Assembly: GCA_020830965.2 (NCBI GenBank)
Contig: JACCFC020000012.1
Span: forward strand, 37,528-101,527
Origin: Neisseriaceae bacterium TC5R-5
GTDB taxonomy: Bacteria; Pseudomonadota; Gammaproteobacteria; Burkholderiales; Chromobacteriaceae
Direction: 5' to 3'
DNA length: 64,000 nucleotides
Shown: positions 10,531 to 21,666 of the stretch, one piece after another
How positions within the stretch are numbered: position 1 is the first letter of the stretch
How the letters are laid out: each line of letters starts with the position of its first letter
The notes under the pieces: model-generated
What the model was told of the DNA's origin: nothing
Databases searched by the model: none
The model's input: only the letters and a program-made list of their open reading frames with translations
Translations under genes and position numbers: made by a program

Positions 10531-11067
10531 CTAATTCTTAAGGCTGACTGCCATTGCCTGCAGTTTGCCGCGCACGGAAGCATCGATAACTTCATCGCCT
10601 ACCATCACTCGTACCCCACCAATCAGGTTAGGATTGTCATGCACATCAAGCTGTACGGTCTTGCCGTACTTCTTGGAAAGCATGTCAGTGAGTTCGGCTT
10701 TTTGTTGATCGTTCATTGGGTAAGCTGTTTCAACTACGGCTTCCACAATACCTTCCGCCTGTGCTTTAAGTTCTTCAAACTGTTCGGCAATATAGGGCAG
10801 CAACATAAGCCGTTTGCTCTCGATCAGCGTGGCAAGAAAACTTTTGCTGTTTTCATTGCCATGCGTACCCAGCACATCCAGCAGCAGTGCCTCAAGTTCT
10901 TGTGCGGTATGTTTCGGATTGGTGATAACAGCGGCCAGATCCGGGTTGTTCACCATGGCAGCCAGCCACGCCAGCGTCTGTGACCACTGGTCTAAGCTAC
11001 GCTGCTCGGTGGCCAGGCTGTATACCGCTTCGGCATAGGGCCTAGCTACGGTAATGAGTTCTGCCAT
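10531..11067 (-). CDS. atpH: ATP synthase delta subunit
   Basis: 178 residues, peripheral stalk subunit joining F1 to the b subunits (OSCP family). Starts [16 protein letters not shown], the typical N-terminal helix; the C-terminal part carries the conserved [25 protein letters not shown] segment. Follows atpF after 7 bases. Confidence 0.96.
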   Translation of the reverse strand: MAELITVARPYAEAVYSLATEQRSLDQWSQTLAWLAAMVNNPDLAAVITNPKHTAQELEALLLDVLGTHGNENSKSFLATLIESKRLMLLPYIAEQFEELKAQAEGIVEAVVETAYPMNDQQKAELTDMLSKKYGKTVQLDVHDNPNLIGGVRVMVGDEVIDASVRGKLQAMAVSLKN

Positions 11068-11074
11068 GTGTTAA

Positions 11075-11545
11075 TTAAAACTCCGCTTTGATGGAGGCAA
11101 GCAGATCTGCGTGCTTTGCCGGGTCGATTTCTTGGCGCAGAATCTTCTCTGCCCCCGCAATAGCCAAATCGGCTACCTGTGTACGCAAGGCTTCCTTCGC
11201 CCGCAATACTTCCTGATCAACCTCTGACTTGGCTTCAGCAACAATGCGTGCACCTTCACTACGTGCCGCATCTTTTGCCTCTTCCACAATCTGGCTGGCA
11301 CGCTTTTCAGCAGCCATCAGGATTTCAGTAGCCGAGTGCCTGGCTTTGCTCAGTTCTTCAGCAACGCGCTTTTCAGCGGCCTGCAGATCCTGTTTGCCAC
11401 GCTCAGCAGCGGCCAGGCCATCAGCGATACGCTTGGCACGCTCTTCCATCATATTGGTAAGCGGAGGCCAAACAAACTTCATGGTGAACCACACCAGGAT
11501 AGCGAAGGTAATCGCCTGGCCTAGTAGTGTTGCGTTAAATTCCAC
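11075..11545 (-). CDS. atpF: ATP synthase b subunit
   Basis: 156 residues. One N-terminal membrane helix (about 6-26, [18 protein letters not shown]) followed by a long charged, alanine-rich coiled coil that dimerises as the peripheral stalk. Length equals the common beta/gamma-proteobacterial form. Confidence 0.96.
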   Translation of the reverse strand: MEFNATLLGQAITFAILVWFTMKFVWPPLTNMMEERAKRIADGLAAAERGKQDLQAAEKRVAEELSKARHSATEILMAAEKRASQIVEEAKDAARSEGARIVAEAKSEVDQEVLRAKEALRTQVADLAIAGAEKILRQEIDPAKHADLLASIKAEF

Positions 11546-11596
11546 GCTTGTTTTCCTCCAATAGGTATGACCACAACAACCGATTTCACTTAAAAA

Positions 11597-13145
<1,549 letters not shown>

Positions 13146-13161
13146 CCAAAAAAACCGACGA

Positions 13162-13191
13162 ATTATAGGCTCGGCCCCGAGTTTGCGTCAA
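13162..13191 (-). promoter_or_regulatory. Sigma70-type promoter of the atp operon
   Basis: On the minus strand TTGACG (complement of 13186-13191) and TATAAT (complement of 13162-13167) are separated by 18 bases, about 17 bases before atpI. This is the best promoter match in the block. The spacer holds a CTCGG/CCGAG inverted repeat, and the -35 box overlaps a larger hairpin (13189-13206). Confidence 0.75.
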
Positions 13192-13206
13192 CAAGAGCCC
13201 TTGTTG
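13189..13206 (-). terminator. Hairpin after parB overlapping the atp promoter -35 box
   Basis: Perfect 7-bp inverted repeat CAACAAG/CTTGTTG with a 4-base loop, 24 bases past the parB stop. There is no T run, so it would be a weak terminator; it could instead be an operator for atpI, since its right arm contains the first bases of the -35 box. Confidence 0.4.
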
Positions 13207-13229
13207 CACATACATCAAACCAACCACCA

Positions 13230-14087
13230 TTATGTTTTCATGCTTTGTTGCAAGCGTGCCAGCAAAGTATCTAGCTCGTCCAAATTGCTATATTCGACAA
13301 TCAGCTTACCGTACCCTCCCCGGGCATGGCGAATGCTTACCTTAGCACCAATATTTTCTGAAACCTGTTCTGCCAACCGTTCAATATCAGCACTATGTGA
13401 CTTTGGCTGCACCTCTGCATTGCTCTTTTGCTTGGCGCTCTGCTGCACTCTGCGCTCGACTTCGCGTACCGACAAGCCCTTTTTCGCCGCCTCATGAGCC
13501 AAGCTTAATTGTTCCACCACCGGTAAAGATAACAAAGCACGCGCGTGCCCCATTTCCAGCTCGCCCTGATGCACCATTTGCTGCACGGGCTCAGATAGCA
13601 CCAGCAAGCGCAGTAAATTACTCACCGCACTACGGGAACGCCCCACTGCATCGGCAGCTGCTTCATGTGTCAGGCCAAACTCCTGAATCAAGCGTTTTAT
13701 ACCTTGCGCTTCTTCTATGGGGTCCAACTCTTGGCGCTGAATATTTTCAATCAGAGCCATTGCCAGCGCAGCCTCATCCGGCACCGACTTAATCACTACC
13801 GGCACCTCACTCAAACCAGCTTTACTAGCGGCACGCCAGCGACGCTCACCAGCAATTAACTCATAATCGCCCAGGCCCATTTCACGTACGATTAAAGGCT
13901 GAATGATGCCTTGCGCCAGAATGGAGGCGGCCAGCTCATCTAGCGCAGCTTCGTGCATAAAACTACGCGGCTGATATTTACCTGGTCGAATTGCCTCTAT
14001 CGGCAAAGAGGTTAATCTATCGTCTACTGTTTCCACAGTGGACAAAAGCGCATCCAATCCGCGCCCTAATCCTTTGAGTTTGGCCAT
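13230..14087 (-). CDS. parB: Chromosome partitioning protein ParB (CTPase, parS-binding)
   Basis: About 285 residues. N-terminal ParA-interacting region (KGLGRGLDALL), ParB/Srx CTP-binding domain (PGKYQPR and ELIAGERRWRAA motifs), a helix-turn-helix region (LTHEAAADAVGRSRSAVSNLLRLL) and a C-terminal dimerisation domain. Loads on parS sites and works with ParA to segregate origins. I chose the ATG at 14085-14087; a TTG three codons upstream overlaps the parA stop and would couple translation. No perfect parS was noticed in the window. Confidence 0.95.
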   Translation of the reverse strand: MAKLKGLGRGLDALLSTVETVDDRLTSLPIEAIRPGKYQPRSFMHEAALDELAASILAQGIIQPLIVREMGLGDYELIAGERRWRAASKAGLSEVPVVIKSVPDEAALAMALIENIQRQELDPIEEAQGIKRLIQEFGLTHEAAADAVGRSRSAVSNLLRLLVLSEPVQQMVHQGELEMGHARALLSLPVVEQLSLAHEAAKKGLSVREVERRVQQSAKQKSNAEVQPKSHSADIERLAEQVSENIGAKVSIRHARGGYGKLIVEYSNLDELDTLLARLQQSMKT

Positions 14088-14092
14088 AAATT

Positions 14093-14884
14093 TCAAACAG
14101 AGGGAGTTATAGTGGAAAGCTCAAAACGAGCCAACAACTCTTGCGCCAGAGCCAGATAAGCTTGCGCACCACGAGATGTACGGTCATAAGACAATATTGG
14201 CAGGCCATGACTGGGTGCCTCCGCCAGCCTGACATTACGCGGAATAACCGTTTCAAAAACTTTGTCACCAAAGTGGCGCGCCAACTGCTCGGCTACTTGC
14301 TGAGACAGGTTATTACGTGCATCAAACATTGTACGCAGCAAACCCATGATTTCAATTTTGGGATTAATCGCCGAGCGCACCTTACGCAAGGTTGTCACCA
14401 AATCAGACAGTCCTTCCAAAGCGTAATACTCGCAGACCATCGGAATTAATACGCTATGTGCCGCCACTAAGCCATTCAGCGTCAAAAGATTCAGCGAAGG
14501 CGGGCAATCTATCAATACATAATCGTATTGTTCACTTACCAGTTGTAAGGCATTTTTTAAGCGAGCCTCACGTGCCAACTCGTGCACCAACTCCAGCTCA
14601 GCACCACCAAGATCACGATTAGCTGGCAGCACATCATAGCCTCCTTCTTTGGCTCGCTGACGCGCCTCTTCAATCGTTGCTTCACCCAATAACACATCGT
14701 AGCCAGACAGGGTCAGCGCTTGCTTGGCAATACCACTACCCATGGTGGCATTACCCTGCGGATCAAGATCAATAATCAGCACCCGCTTGCCAAGTTCGGC
14801 TAGCGCAGCCGCCAGATTCACTACAGTAGTCGTTTTGCCAACACCACCCTTTTGATTGGCAACTGCGATCACCGCTGCATTCAT
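14093..14884 (-). CDS. parA: Chromosome partitioning ATPase ParA/Soj
   Basis: 263 residues. Deviant Walker A KGGVGKTT at 12-19, Walker A' (DLDPQGNATMG) and Walker B (VLIDCPPSL). Nucleoid-bound ATPase partner of ParB. Its ATG overlaps the rsmG stop by 4 bases, and parB follows directly, so rsmG-parA-parB are probably cotranscribed. Confidence 0.97.
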   Translation of the reverse strand: MNAAVIAVANQKGGVGKTTTVVNLAAALAELGKRVLIIDLDPQGNATMGSGIAKQALTLSGYDVLLGEATIEEARQRAKEGGYDVLPANRDLGGAELELVHELAREARLKNALQLVSEQYDYVLIDCPPSLNLLTLNGLVAAHSVLIPMVCEYYALEGLSDLVTTLRKVRSAINPKIEIMGLLRTMFDARNNLSQQVAEQLARHFGDKVFETVIPRNVRLAEAPSHGLPILSYDRTSRGAQAYLALAQELLARFELSTITPSV

Positions 14885-15507
14885 TCAGCCACCACCCTCA
14901 CCAAATGGCGCTCGGCATCCAAGCCTGGCACACTAAGTTGTACAACATCCGCCACACGGACATCCGGTGACAATAAGGCAATCTCTTCATAGGGATACAC
15001 TCCCTTCATTGCCAGATACTGCCCACCGGCAGCCAACAAATGGCGAGTCAACTTGATAAATTCAGACAACTCAGAAAATGCCCGGCTAGTAATACGGTCA
15101 AACTGCTGCTCTGACTGATATGCTTCCACTCGCTCAGTAATGACCTCAACATTGCGCAAACCCAGCTCAAGCACAACCTGGCGTAGGAAGGTAGTTTTCT
15201 TATGATTAGAATCCAGTACCACCACCTGCAAATCGGGACAGGCAATAGCAGCCGGAATACCAGGCATGCCACCACCGGAGCCAACGTCCAGCAAACGGCT
15301 GCCCTGCTGTAGGTGTGGCACGAGACTCAAGCTATCGAGCAGATGATAGCTCACCATACGCTGCTCTTCGCGCACGGCGGTGAGATTATAGGTTTGGTTC
15401 CATTTGAGCAATAAAGCCAAATAAGCTTCGAGCAGTTGAATCTGTCTATCAGAAAACACCAGACTCAACTGTGATAAACCCTGTTTTAGTTCTGCATTAT
15501 ATGTCAT
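14881..15507 (-). CDS. rsmG: 16S rRNA (guanine527-N7)-methyltransferase
   Basis: 208 residues (GidB). SAM-binding motif [17 protein letters not shown] and the acidic VVVLDSN strand end. Methylates G527 of 16S rRNA; loss gives low-level streptomycin resistance in many bacteria. Overlaps mnmG by 4 bases and parA by 4 bases. Confidence 0.95.
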   Translation of the reverse strand: MTYNAELKQGLSQLSLVFSDRQIQLLEAYLALLLKWNQTYNLTAVREEQRMVSYHLLDSLSLVPHLQQGSRLLDVGSGGGMPGIPAAIACPDLQVVVLDSNHKKTTFLRQVVLELGLRNVEVITERVEAYQSEQQFDRITSRAFSELSEFIKLTRHLLAAGGQYLAMKGVYPYEEIALLSPDVRVADVVQLSVPGLDAERHLVRVVAE

Positions 15508-17399
15508 TTAGTTTTCTTTGCATCGAGGAAGCCACGCTTCAGGTGAACCAGCAATAACGCCACCGCAGCAGGTGTTACCCCCTGAATACGTGAAGCCTGA
15601 CCCAAGGTTTCCGGCCGTTGCTGATTAAGCCTTTGCTGCACTTCATTCGATAAGCCTTTCACTAGGCGATAATCAATCTCGGTAGGCAAGTGGGTGTCTT
15701 CTAAATTGTCACGACGTACCAGTTCATCGTTCTGGCGCTGAATATACCCTTGGTATTTGACCTGAATTTCTACCTGTTCAGCAACCACCTCGTCAGCTAC
15801 CCCACCATCAGACTCTGGCAAAGTCATCAACTGCTCATAACTGACATCAGGGCGTCTAAGCAGATCGAACAAACTGTACTCGCGCTCAATCCCCTTACCA
15901 AGCAGTGCCTGCAATGCTGCGGAATCTAACAACTTGGCCGGATGTAGCCACACAGACTGCAAACGGGCTTTTTCTTTTTCCACAGCATCACGCTTACGAC
16001 AAAAGGCATCCCACTGCGCGTCGTCCACCAAACCGTAACGTCGACCTATCTCAGTCAGGCGCCAGTCGGCATTGTCTTCACGCAGTTGTAAACGAAACTC
16101 GGCCCGGCTGGTAAACATGCGGTATGGTTCCAGCACACCCTTGGTAATCAAATCATCGACCAACACACCTAGATAAGCTTCATCGCGGCGTGGACACCAG
16201 CCTTCTTTATCCTGCGCCAACAAGGCCGCGTTCATCCCAGCCAATAAGCCTTGAGCTGCCGCTTCCTCATAACCGGTGGTGCCATTAATCTGCCCGGCAA
16301 AGAACAAACCCTGAATTGCTTTGGTCTCCAGTGTGGATTTCAGCGCGCGGGGATCGAAGTAATCATACTCGATGGCATAACCAGGCCGTAAAATATGGGC
16401 GCGCTCCAAGCCACGAATCGAACGTACTGCTGCCAGTTGGACATCAAATGGCAAGCTGGTGGAAATGCCATTAGGATAGTATTCGTGTGTTGTTAAGCCT
16501 TCCGGCTCCAAAAAAATCTGATGGCTGTCTCGGTCAGCAAAACGATTTACCTTATCTTCAATTGATGGGCAATAGCGTGGCCCAACACCTTCGATCTGCC
16601 CGGTAAACATCGGGCTGCGATCAAAACCGGTACGGATAATGTCATGTGTTTGCTGATTAGTATGCGTGATCCAGCAGGAAAGCTGGCGCGGATGCAAAGC
16701 ACGCTGACCACGGTAAGAAAATACTGGCCGAGGTTGATCGCCCGGCTGCTCAGCTAATACCGAGAAATCAATACTACGCCCGTCAATACGCGGCGGTGTA
16801 CCCGTTTTCAGACGCCCTACTGGTAGCTGCAACTCCCGCAAACGCTCACCCAATGTAGAAGCAGCCTGATCTCCCGCGCGACCACCGGTGTAATTTTCCA
16901 GACCCACATGGATCTTACCCGATAAGAAAGTCCCTGCCGTCAACACCACCGCCCTGGCACGAAACGTAATCCCAATGGCTGTCAGTGCACCGACTACCCG
17001 CTCACCCTCGATCAGCAAATCATCTACCGGTTGCTGAAAAAGCGTGAGATTAGGCTGATTCTCCAGCATCTCTCGAATCGCTGCCTTATACAGCACACGA
17101 TCGGCCTGTGCACGGGTAGCCCGCACCGCTGGTCCTTTAGACGCATTTAATGTGCGAAACTGAATACCGGCCATATCGGTAGCCAAGGCCATTGCGCCAC
17201 CCAGGGAGTCCACTTCTTTCACCAGATGGCCTTTACCAATGCCACCTATCGACGGATTGCACGACATTTGCCCTAATGTCTCAATATTATGAGTCAACAG
17301 CAAGGTCTGGCAGCCCATGCGTGCGGCGGCCAGAGCTGCTTCGGTCCCCGCATGGCCACCACCCACTACAATCACGTCGAAATCTGTTGGATAAATCAT
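15504..17399 (-). CDS. mnmG: tRNA uridine-5-carboxymethylaminomethyl modification enzyme, FAD subunit
   Basis: 631 residues (GidA). N-terminal FAD-binding [21 protein letters not shown], the [21 protein letters not shown] segment, and C-terminal helical domain for MnmE and tRNA binding ([22 protein letters not shown]). Acts with MnmE on U34 of several tRNAs. The start is the ATG at 17397-17399; a TTG five codons upstream is less likely. First gene of the mnmG-rsmG-parA-parB run. Confidence 0.96.
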   Translation of the reverse strand: MIYPTDFDVIVVGGGHAGTEAALAAARMGCQTLLLTHNIETLGQMSCNPSIGGIGKGHLVKEVDSLGGAMALATDMAGIQFRTLNASKGPAVRATRAQADRVLYKAAIREMLENQPNLTLFQQPVDDLLIEGERVVGALTAIGITFRARAVVLTAGTFLSGKIHVGLENYTGGRAGDQAASTLGERLRELQLPVGRLKTGTPPRIDGRSIDFSVLAEQPGDQPRPVFSYRGQRALHPRQLSCWITHTNQQTHDIIRTGFDRSPMFTGQIEGVGPRYCPSIEDKVNRFADRDSHQIFLEPEGLTTHEYYPNGISTSLPFDVQLAAVRSIRGLERAHILRPGYAIEYDYFDPRALKSTLETKAIQGLFFAGQINGTTGYEEAAAQGLLAGMNAALLAQDKEGWCPRRDEAYLGVLVDDLITKGVLEPYRMFTSRAEFRLQLREDNADWRLTEIGRRYGLVDDAQWDAFCRKRDAVEKEKARLQSVWLHPAKLLDSAALQALLGKGIEREYSLFDLLRRPDVSYEQLMTLPESDGGVADEVVAEQVEIQVKYQGYIQRQNDELVRRDNLEDTHLPTEIDYRLVKGLSNEVQQRLNQQRPETLGQASRIQGVTPAAVALLLVHLKRGFLDAKKTK

Positions 17400-17427
17400 G
17401 AAGTTTTCAAGCAAGGTAAATCGAATA

Positions 17428-17463
17428 AAAAAACAGTCTATTCTACGCCAAAACTGTTTTTCT
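17428..17463. repeat. Inverted repeat between mnmG and the acyltransferase gene
   Basis: AAAACAGT and ACTGTTTT arms separated by about 15 bases, within the divergent intergenic region 29-64 bases upstream of mnmG. The T-rich right flank on the minus strand gives it a terminator look, but no gene ends here; a regulator-binding site is possible. Confidence 0.4.
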
Positions 17464-17599
17464 GATAAGTCATTGATTTAAATAAAACACCCAGTGTCAG
17501 CAAATCGTCATCAAAGTATCATGCCAAAGTCACGCGGCGATCTTGACTGCATCGAACCATATGCATAGCATAAGCCACATGATTAGACCGGAGCAGAGC

Positions 17600-18361
17600 A
17601 TGCTAATTAATGAAGGCTTTACTCTAAAGAGTAGGCCGAATACCCAACCCCGCCTGACCGTGCGTTTGGCACAAAATGCCAGCGATATCAGACGCGCACA
17701 AAAGCTACGCTTTGATGTGTTCTCCAAGGAAATGGGAGCAACCTTATCCTCACAAGCACTAGGCATAGACTGTGATCAATATGATGCACTCTGTGATCAC
17801 CTGATTGTAGAAGACAATACCAGCGGCGAGGTCGTCGGAACCTACCGCATGCTACCACCTGCGGTGGCTCAGCGTGCGCCCAGTCTATATTCCGAGCAAG
17901 AGTTTGATTTAACAGCACTGCAAGCACTACGACCAGGCTTAATTGAAGTAGGTCGTTCCTGCGTTCATCTCGATTTTCGTTCCGGCGCAGTCATCGCCTT
18001 ACTCTGGGCTGGTTTGGCCGATTATGTGCAACAGCAAAATGGTGCTTATCTGGCAGGCTGTGCCAGCGTATCCTTAAATGATGGCAGCGCCCATGCCGTC
18101 AATCTTTATCGACAATTAGCCAGCAAGCATCTCTCCCCTCCCCAGTGGCGTGTCTCTCCACACTTACCACTCCCCTTGGATGGCATCAGCCCTAGTAGTA
18201 AACCGGAACCCGTCCCGGCTCTAATCAAAGGGTATTTACGCGCAGGCGCTTATATTTGCGGCGCACCTGCTTGGGATCAGGATTTCAACTGTGCTGATTT
18301 TTTCATTTTGCTGCCTATGCAACAGGTCAGCCAACGCTATAACAAACGCTTTCTTAGCTAA
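17600..18361 (+). CDS. OlsB-like GNAT N-acyltransferase (ornithine/amino-acid lipid type)
   Basis: 253 residues of the Acetyltransf_5 family, which transfers 3-hydroxyacyl groups from ACP to ornithine or a similar amine to make lyso-ornithine lipids. Supporting segments: KLRFDVFSKEMG near the N-terminus, DQYDALCDHLIVED, GTYRMLPP, the LIEVGRSCVHLDFRSG core, and a C-terminal GAYICGAPAWDQDFNCADFFILLP. The start at 17600 has GGAG at 17590-17593; an upstream ATG at 17543 lacks this. No OlsA-like acyltransferase is adjacent, so the exact product is uncertain. Confidence 0.75.
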   Translation: MLINEGFTLKSRPNTQPRLTVRLAQNASDIRRAQKLRFDVFSKEMGATLSSQALGIDCDQYDALCDHLIVEDNTSGEVVGTYRMLPPAVAQRAPSLYSEQEFDLTALQALRPGLIEVGRSCVHLDFRSGAVIALLWAGLADYVQQQNGAYLAGCASVSLNDGSAHAVNLYRQLASKHLSPPQWRVSPHLPLPLDGISPSSKPEPVPALIKGYLRAGAYICGAPAWDQDFNCADFFILLPMQQVSQRYNKRFLS

Positions 18362-18382
18362 TCTGAATGCTACAATTGCCTG

Positions 18383-19081
18383 ATGCGCTACAGTTTCGAC
18401 ACCATTGGCATCATTCACTCACCCTATAGAGAAAAGTTTGGCATTCCGCGACAACCCTCCTTGGTTAGTGCCGCCCGCTGCACGCTAGAGTTACTCCCTC
18501 CCTACAACCACCCGGATAGCGTGCGCGGCTTGGCCGAGTTTTCTCATGTCTGGATTAGCTTTGTCTTTCACCAAACCATGCAACGCGGCTGGCAGGCGCT
18601 AGTACGACCGCCGCGCTTAGGTGGCAACAGCAAGATTGGCGTGTTTGCCAGCCGTTCCAGCCATCGCCCTAATCCGCTAGGCCTCTCTCTGGTTAAACTA
18701 CTGGCAGTGGAAACCCAGCCCTCACTCAGACTTATCCTGCAAGGAGCAGATTTGCTGCATGGCACACCCGTTTTAGACATCAAGCCCTATATCCCATTCA
18801 TCGAGGCGCAAACTGAAGCCTGTGGCGGCTTTGCCAATACACCACCACCACAGCTTCATGTTAACTGGAGTGATGTGGCATTAGCCTGCGCTAATGACCT
18901 GTCCTTACCTCCGGACCTTATCTTGTTAATTGAACAGGTTCTGGCCCAAAATCCACGTCCTGCCTATCAACACAATCCAGAGCGCCGTTATGGCATCATG
19001 CTGGAATGCTACAATATAATCTTTCGCCTTACTGACAATATCGCCACTGTGCTTGAAATTACAGCAATCACCCAGAACTAA
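18383..19081 (+). CDS. trmO: tRNA (N6-threonylcarbamoyladenosine37-N6)-methyltransferase TrmO
   Basis: 232 residues of the TsaA/TrmO (formerly YaeB) family. N-terminal beta-barrel domain with IGIIHSPYREKFGIPRQP, GLAEFSHVWISFVFH, the SKIGVFASRSSHRPNPLGLS signature that binds SAM, and DIKPYIPF. Methylates t6A37 in tRNA-Thr. The gene follows the acyltransferase gene by 21 bases, probably in one transcript. Confidence 0.92.
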   Translation: MRYSFDTIGIIHSPYREKFGIPRQPSLVSAARCTLELLPPYNHPDSVRGLAEFSHVWISFVFHQTMQRGWQALVRPPRLGGNSKIGVFASRSSHRPNPLGLSLVKLLAVETQPSLRLILQGADLLHGTPVLDIKPYIPFIEAQTEACGGFANTPPPQLHVNWSDVALACANDLSLPPDLILLIEQVLAQNPRPAYQHNPERRYGIMLECYNIIFRLTDNIATVLEITAITQN

Positions 19082-19132
19082 TTGGCTGTAGCTCAGCCTT
19101 AAGCAATACCTTAACCACATAGGAAAGACACT

Positions 19133-20116
19133 ATGAACACTCGTACGAAGACGATTCTGCTCGCCTTCACTATGGCCTCGGTACTCGTTGCCCCCTTTGC
19201 CGAAGCCGCACGCATGGGTAAAGGCAAAAGTGCTGGCATGCAGCGCGCCACACCAAGTCGTTCCTATCAGTCAGCGCCACCGGCCCAAGCACCTGTACAA
19301 CAAGCGGCCCCAGCGGCCCCCGCTCAGCCCAGAAGCGGCCCAGGCATTGGTACGGCAGTTGCAGCTGGCGCAGCGGGCGCCGCTGCTGGCTATATGCTGG
19401 GTTCGGCCATGAATGATAAGTCACAGCCCAACGCAGCCGCAGCGACAGATGGCACTGCCGCACTGGACGGCAATAAAACCGCCGCCAGTAGCGGTCAGCA
19501 GGAAAGCGGTATGCCTTGGGGAACATTGGCACTGCTTGGCTTAGCCTTGGCTGCAGGTCTGATGTTCTTTCGTCGTAAAACAGGCTCACCGGCAACAAGT
19601 ACGCCGCGCGTAGCTGGAGCACCTCAGGCTAACAGTGGCTTCTCGGAACCCACTCGCTTCGACGCCATTCCTAAAATAGGCTCTGGCCTGAATAATCAGG
19701 GCGGTTTTAATCAAAATGGCTTTAATGCCAGCGCCAGCACTGCTCCGGCACGCCTACCGGACAGTACGGAAACGCCACACTTTCTGCGCCAGGCCAAAGC
19801 CACTTTCCTGCACCTGCAAAGCCTGAACACACCAGAAAGCCTGGAAGAAGTGCGCAAATACATGACTCCAGAGCTGTTTACCGCCTTGCGTAATGACATT
19901 GCCGACAACAGTGATGTCGCCGACTTCCCGCAACTTGACTGCCAGCTAGCCAGCGCCACAGTTGAAGGCGGCCGCTATATCGCCAGCGTGCGTTTCTCTG
20001 GCATGGTAAGCGAGGCAGTCAATGCGCCAGCTGAACCCTTCACCGAATACTGGCACTACATCAAAGATGAGACCACCAACGGCAAATGGTTAGTGGCGGG
20101 AATTCAGCAAGACTGA
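19133..20116 (+). CDS. Tim44-like domain membrane protein
   Basis: 327 residues. Signal peptide 1-25 (ending AEA), a low-complexity Ala/Pro/Gln region to about 115 with a GIGTAVAAGAAGAAAGYMLG stretch, one strong membrane helix at about 128-146 (WGTLALLGLALAAGLMFF) followed by RRK, then a Gly/Asn-rich linker and a C-terminal Tim44-like domain (about 213-327, ending HYIKDETTNGKWLVAGIQQD). The family is common in beta-proteobacteria; its function is not established. It is followed by a strong terminator. Confidence 0.85.
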   Translation: MNTRTKTILLAFTMASVLVAPFAEAARMGKGKSAGMQRATPSRSYQSAPPAQAPVQQAAPAAPAQPRSGPGIGTAVAAGAAGAAAGYMLGSAMNDKSQPNAAAATDGTAALDGNKTAASSGQQESGMPWGTLALLGLALAAGLMFFRRKTGSPATSTPRVAGAPQANSGFSEPTRFDAIPKIGSGLNNQGGFNQNGFNASASTAPARLPDSTETPHFLRQAKATFLHLQSLNTPESLEEVRKYMTPELFTALRNDIADNSDVADFPQLDCQLASATVEGGRYIASVRFSGMVSEAVNAPAEPFTEYWHYIKDETTNGKWLVAGIQQD

Positions 20117-20146
20117 TTCATCTGCACATCCAATCCCATCCAAACT

Positions 20147-20171
20147 AAACGGGCCTACTAGGCCCGTTTTT
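20147..20171 (+). terminator. Rho-independent terminator after the Tim44-domain gene
   Basis: Stem AAACGGGCC/GGCCCGTTT around a short loop (TACTA region), followed by TTTTT; 30 bases past the stop. The remaining spacer to 20338 is AT-rich and should hold the promoter of the next operon. Confidence 0.9.
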
Positions 20172-20338
20172 CCATGATCTTCCTTCATTTCACCATTACG
20201 TCACAAGCCCCCACTCAAAAACTAGCCGCCAAAACTCGGCTATATGCAAAAAAGATTAAAATGTTAATATATTAGCCGAAACATCAAAATCATCCCATTG
20301 GATTGCAAATACTGCTTTATCTTCGTTTAGGAGGCAGC

Positions 20339-21664
20339 ATGAGTAGCAAACAAGCAACGTTTCCATTGAGCTATGACGCAGTTGTCCGGCCTACGCATTA
20401 CCGCTGGCGTATTTGTTTACTGCTCCTGTTTTCGGTCATGATCAATAATTTTGATCGCTCCATTCTGGGCTTGCTGGCCCCCATGCTACAAAAGGATATT
20501 GGCTGGAACGAAATAGGCTACGGCAATATTGTCACTGCTTTTCAATTTGCTTACGCAATCGGTCTACTGGTGTGTGGGCGCCTAGTAGATCTGTATGGGG
20601 CCCGTCTATTGCTGCCGATCGCACTCGCTTTCTGGAGCCTAGCCGCGATGGCGCATGGCCTGGTGGGCACCGTACTCGGCTTTATCGTTGCCCGTATTTT
20701 TCTGGGCTTGGGAGAAGGGGCGAATTTCCCCGCTGCCATCAAAGTGACGGCGGAATGGTTTCCACGACGCGAACGCGCTTTTGCTACCGGCATTTTTAAT
20801 GCTGGCTCTAATATCGGCAATATCATCGCCCCTGTGCTGATCCCGTTAATGGCGCTGCAACTGGGCTGGCGCATGGCGTTTATCCTTACTGGTGCCGTCG
20901 GTTTGGTCTGGATAGTGTTCTGGCTGCTGTGTTACCAGCAACCCCATAAAGTCAAAAAAGTGAATGCCGAAGAACTCGCCTGGATTCAACAGGACAACAG
21001 CCCAGAGCAGACCAGCAAGAGTGAACCCAAAGTCAGTTGGCTGAGTTTGTTGCAATACCGGCAGACCTGGGCTTTTGCCATTGGCAAATTTATGACCGAT
21101 CCGATTTTCTGGTTCTTTCTATTCTGGTTACCCAAGTGGCTGCATGATGAACGCGGCATCCAAATGTCCAATATCGCCTTGCCACTGGTCGTGATTAATA
21201 TACTGGCCACCGCCGGAGGGATGGCTGGCGGCTATTTACCCTCGCTATTAATGCGTGGCGGGCTCTCTGCCGCCAGCGCACGCAAGCTGAGCCTATTGAT
21301 TTGCGCTGTTGCAATACTGCCTATTTTACTGGTGTCCAGCGTCTCCAATTTATGGCTGGCCGTCAGCTTGATCGGTATCGCCGTGGCCGCTCATCAAGGC
21401 TGGTCGGTCAATCTATATACCAGTGTTTCCGATATGTTCCCCAAACAGGCGGTAGGCGCTGTCGTTGGGATAGGCTGTTTAGTTGGCTCGATCGGCTCTA
21501 TTTTCTTTGCTCAGATCACCGGCCATATCTTGCAAGCCACTGGTAGTTATTGGTCTATTTTTCTGATTGCCGGCTTTGCTTACCTCATAGGCCTAAGCCT
21601 GATACATTGGCTCGTACCTACCATGCAAGCCATCACCTTACCAACAACGCGGCGGGGGGATTGA
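20339..21664 (+). CDS. MFS transporter, hexuronate/glucarate-type (ACS family)
   Basis: About 441 residues and 12 membrane segments. The ACS-family features are the NNFDRSILGLLAPML segment in helix 1, the GRLVDLYGAR loop and LGLGEGANFPAAIKVTAEWFPRRERAFATGIFNAGSNIG in helices 4-5, which match hexuronate transporters such as ExuT. The start at 20339 has AGGAGG 5 bases upstream. Two bases after its stop begins a toroid protein gene, then a GH2 beta-glucuronidase, so the likely substrate is glucuronate or a glucuronide. Confidence 0.85.
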   Translation: MSSKQATFPLSYDAVVRPTHYRWRICLLLLFSVMINNFDRSILGLLAPMLQKDIGWNEIGYGNIVTAFQFAYAIGLLVCGRLVDLYGARLLLPIALAFWSLAAMAHGLVGTVLGFIVARIFLGLGEGANFPAAIKVTAEWFPRRERAFATGIFNAGSNIGNIIAPVLIPLMALQLGWRMAFILTGAVGLVWIVFWLLCYQQPHKVKKVNAEELAWIQQDNSPEQTSKSEPKVSWLSLLQYRQTWAFAIGKFMTDPIFWFFLFWLPKWLHDERGIQMSNIALPLVVINILATAGGMAGGYLPSLLMRGGLSAASARKLSLLICAVAILPILLVSSVSNLWLAVSLIGIAVAAHQGWSVNLYTSVSDMFPKQAVGAVVGIGCLVGSIGSIFFAQITGHILQATGSYWSIFLIAGFAYLIGLSLIHWLVPTMQAITLPTTRRGD

Positions 21665-21666
21665 AA

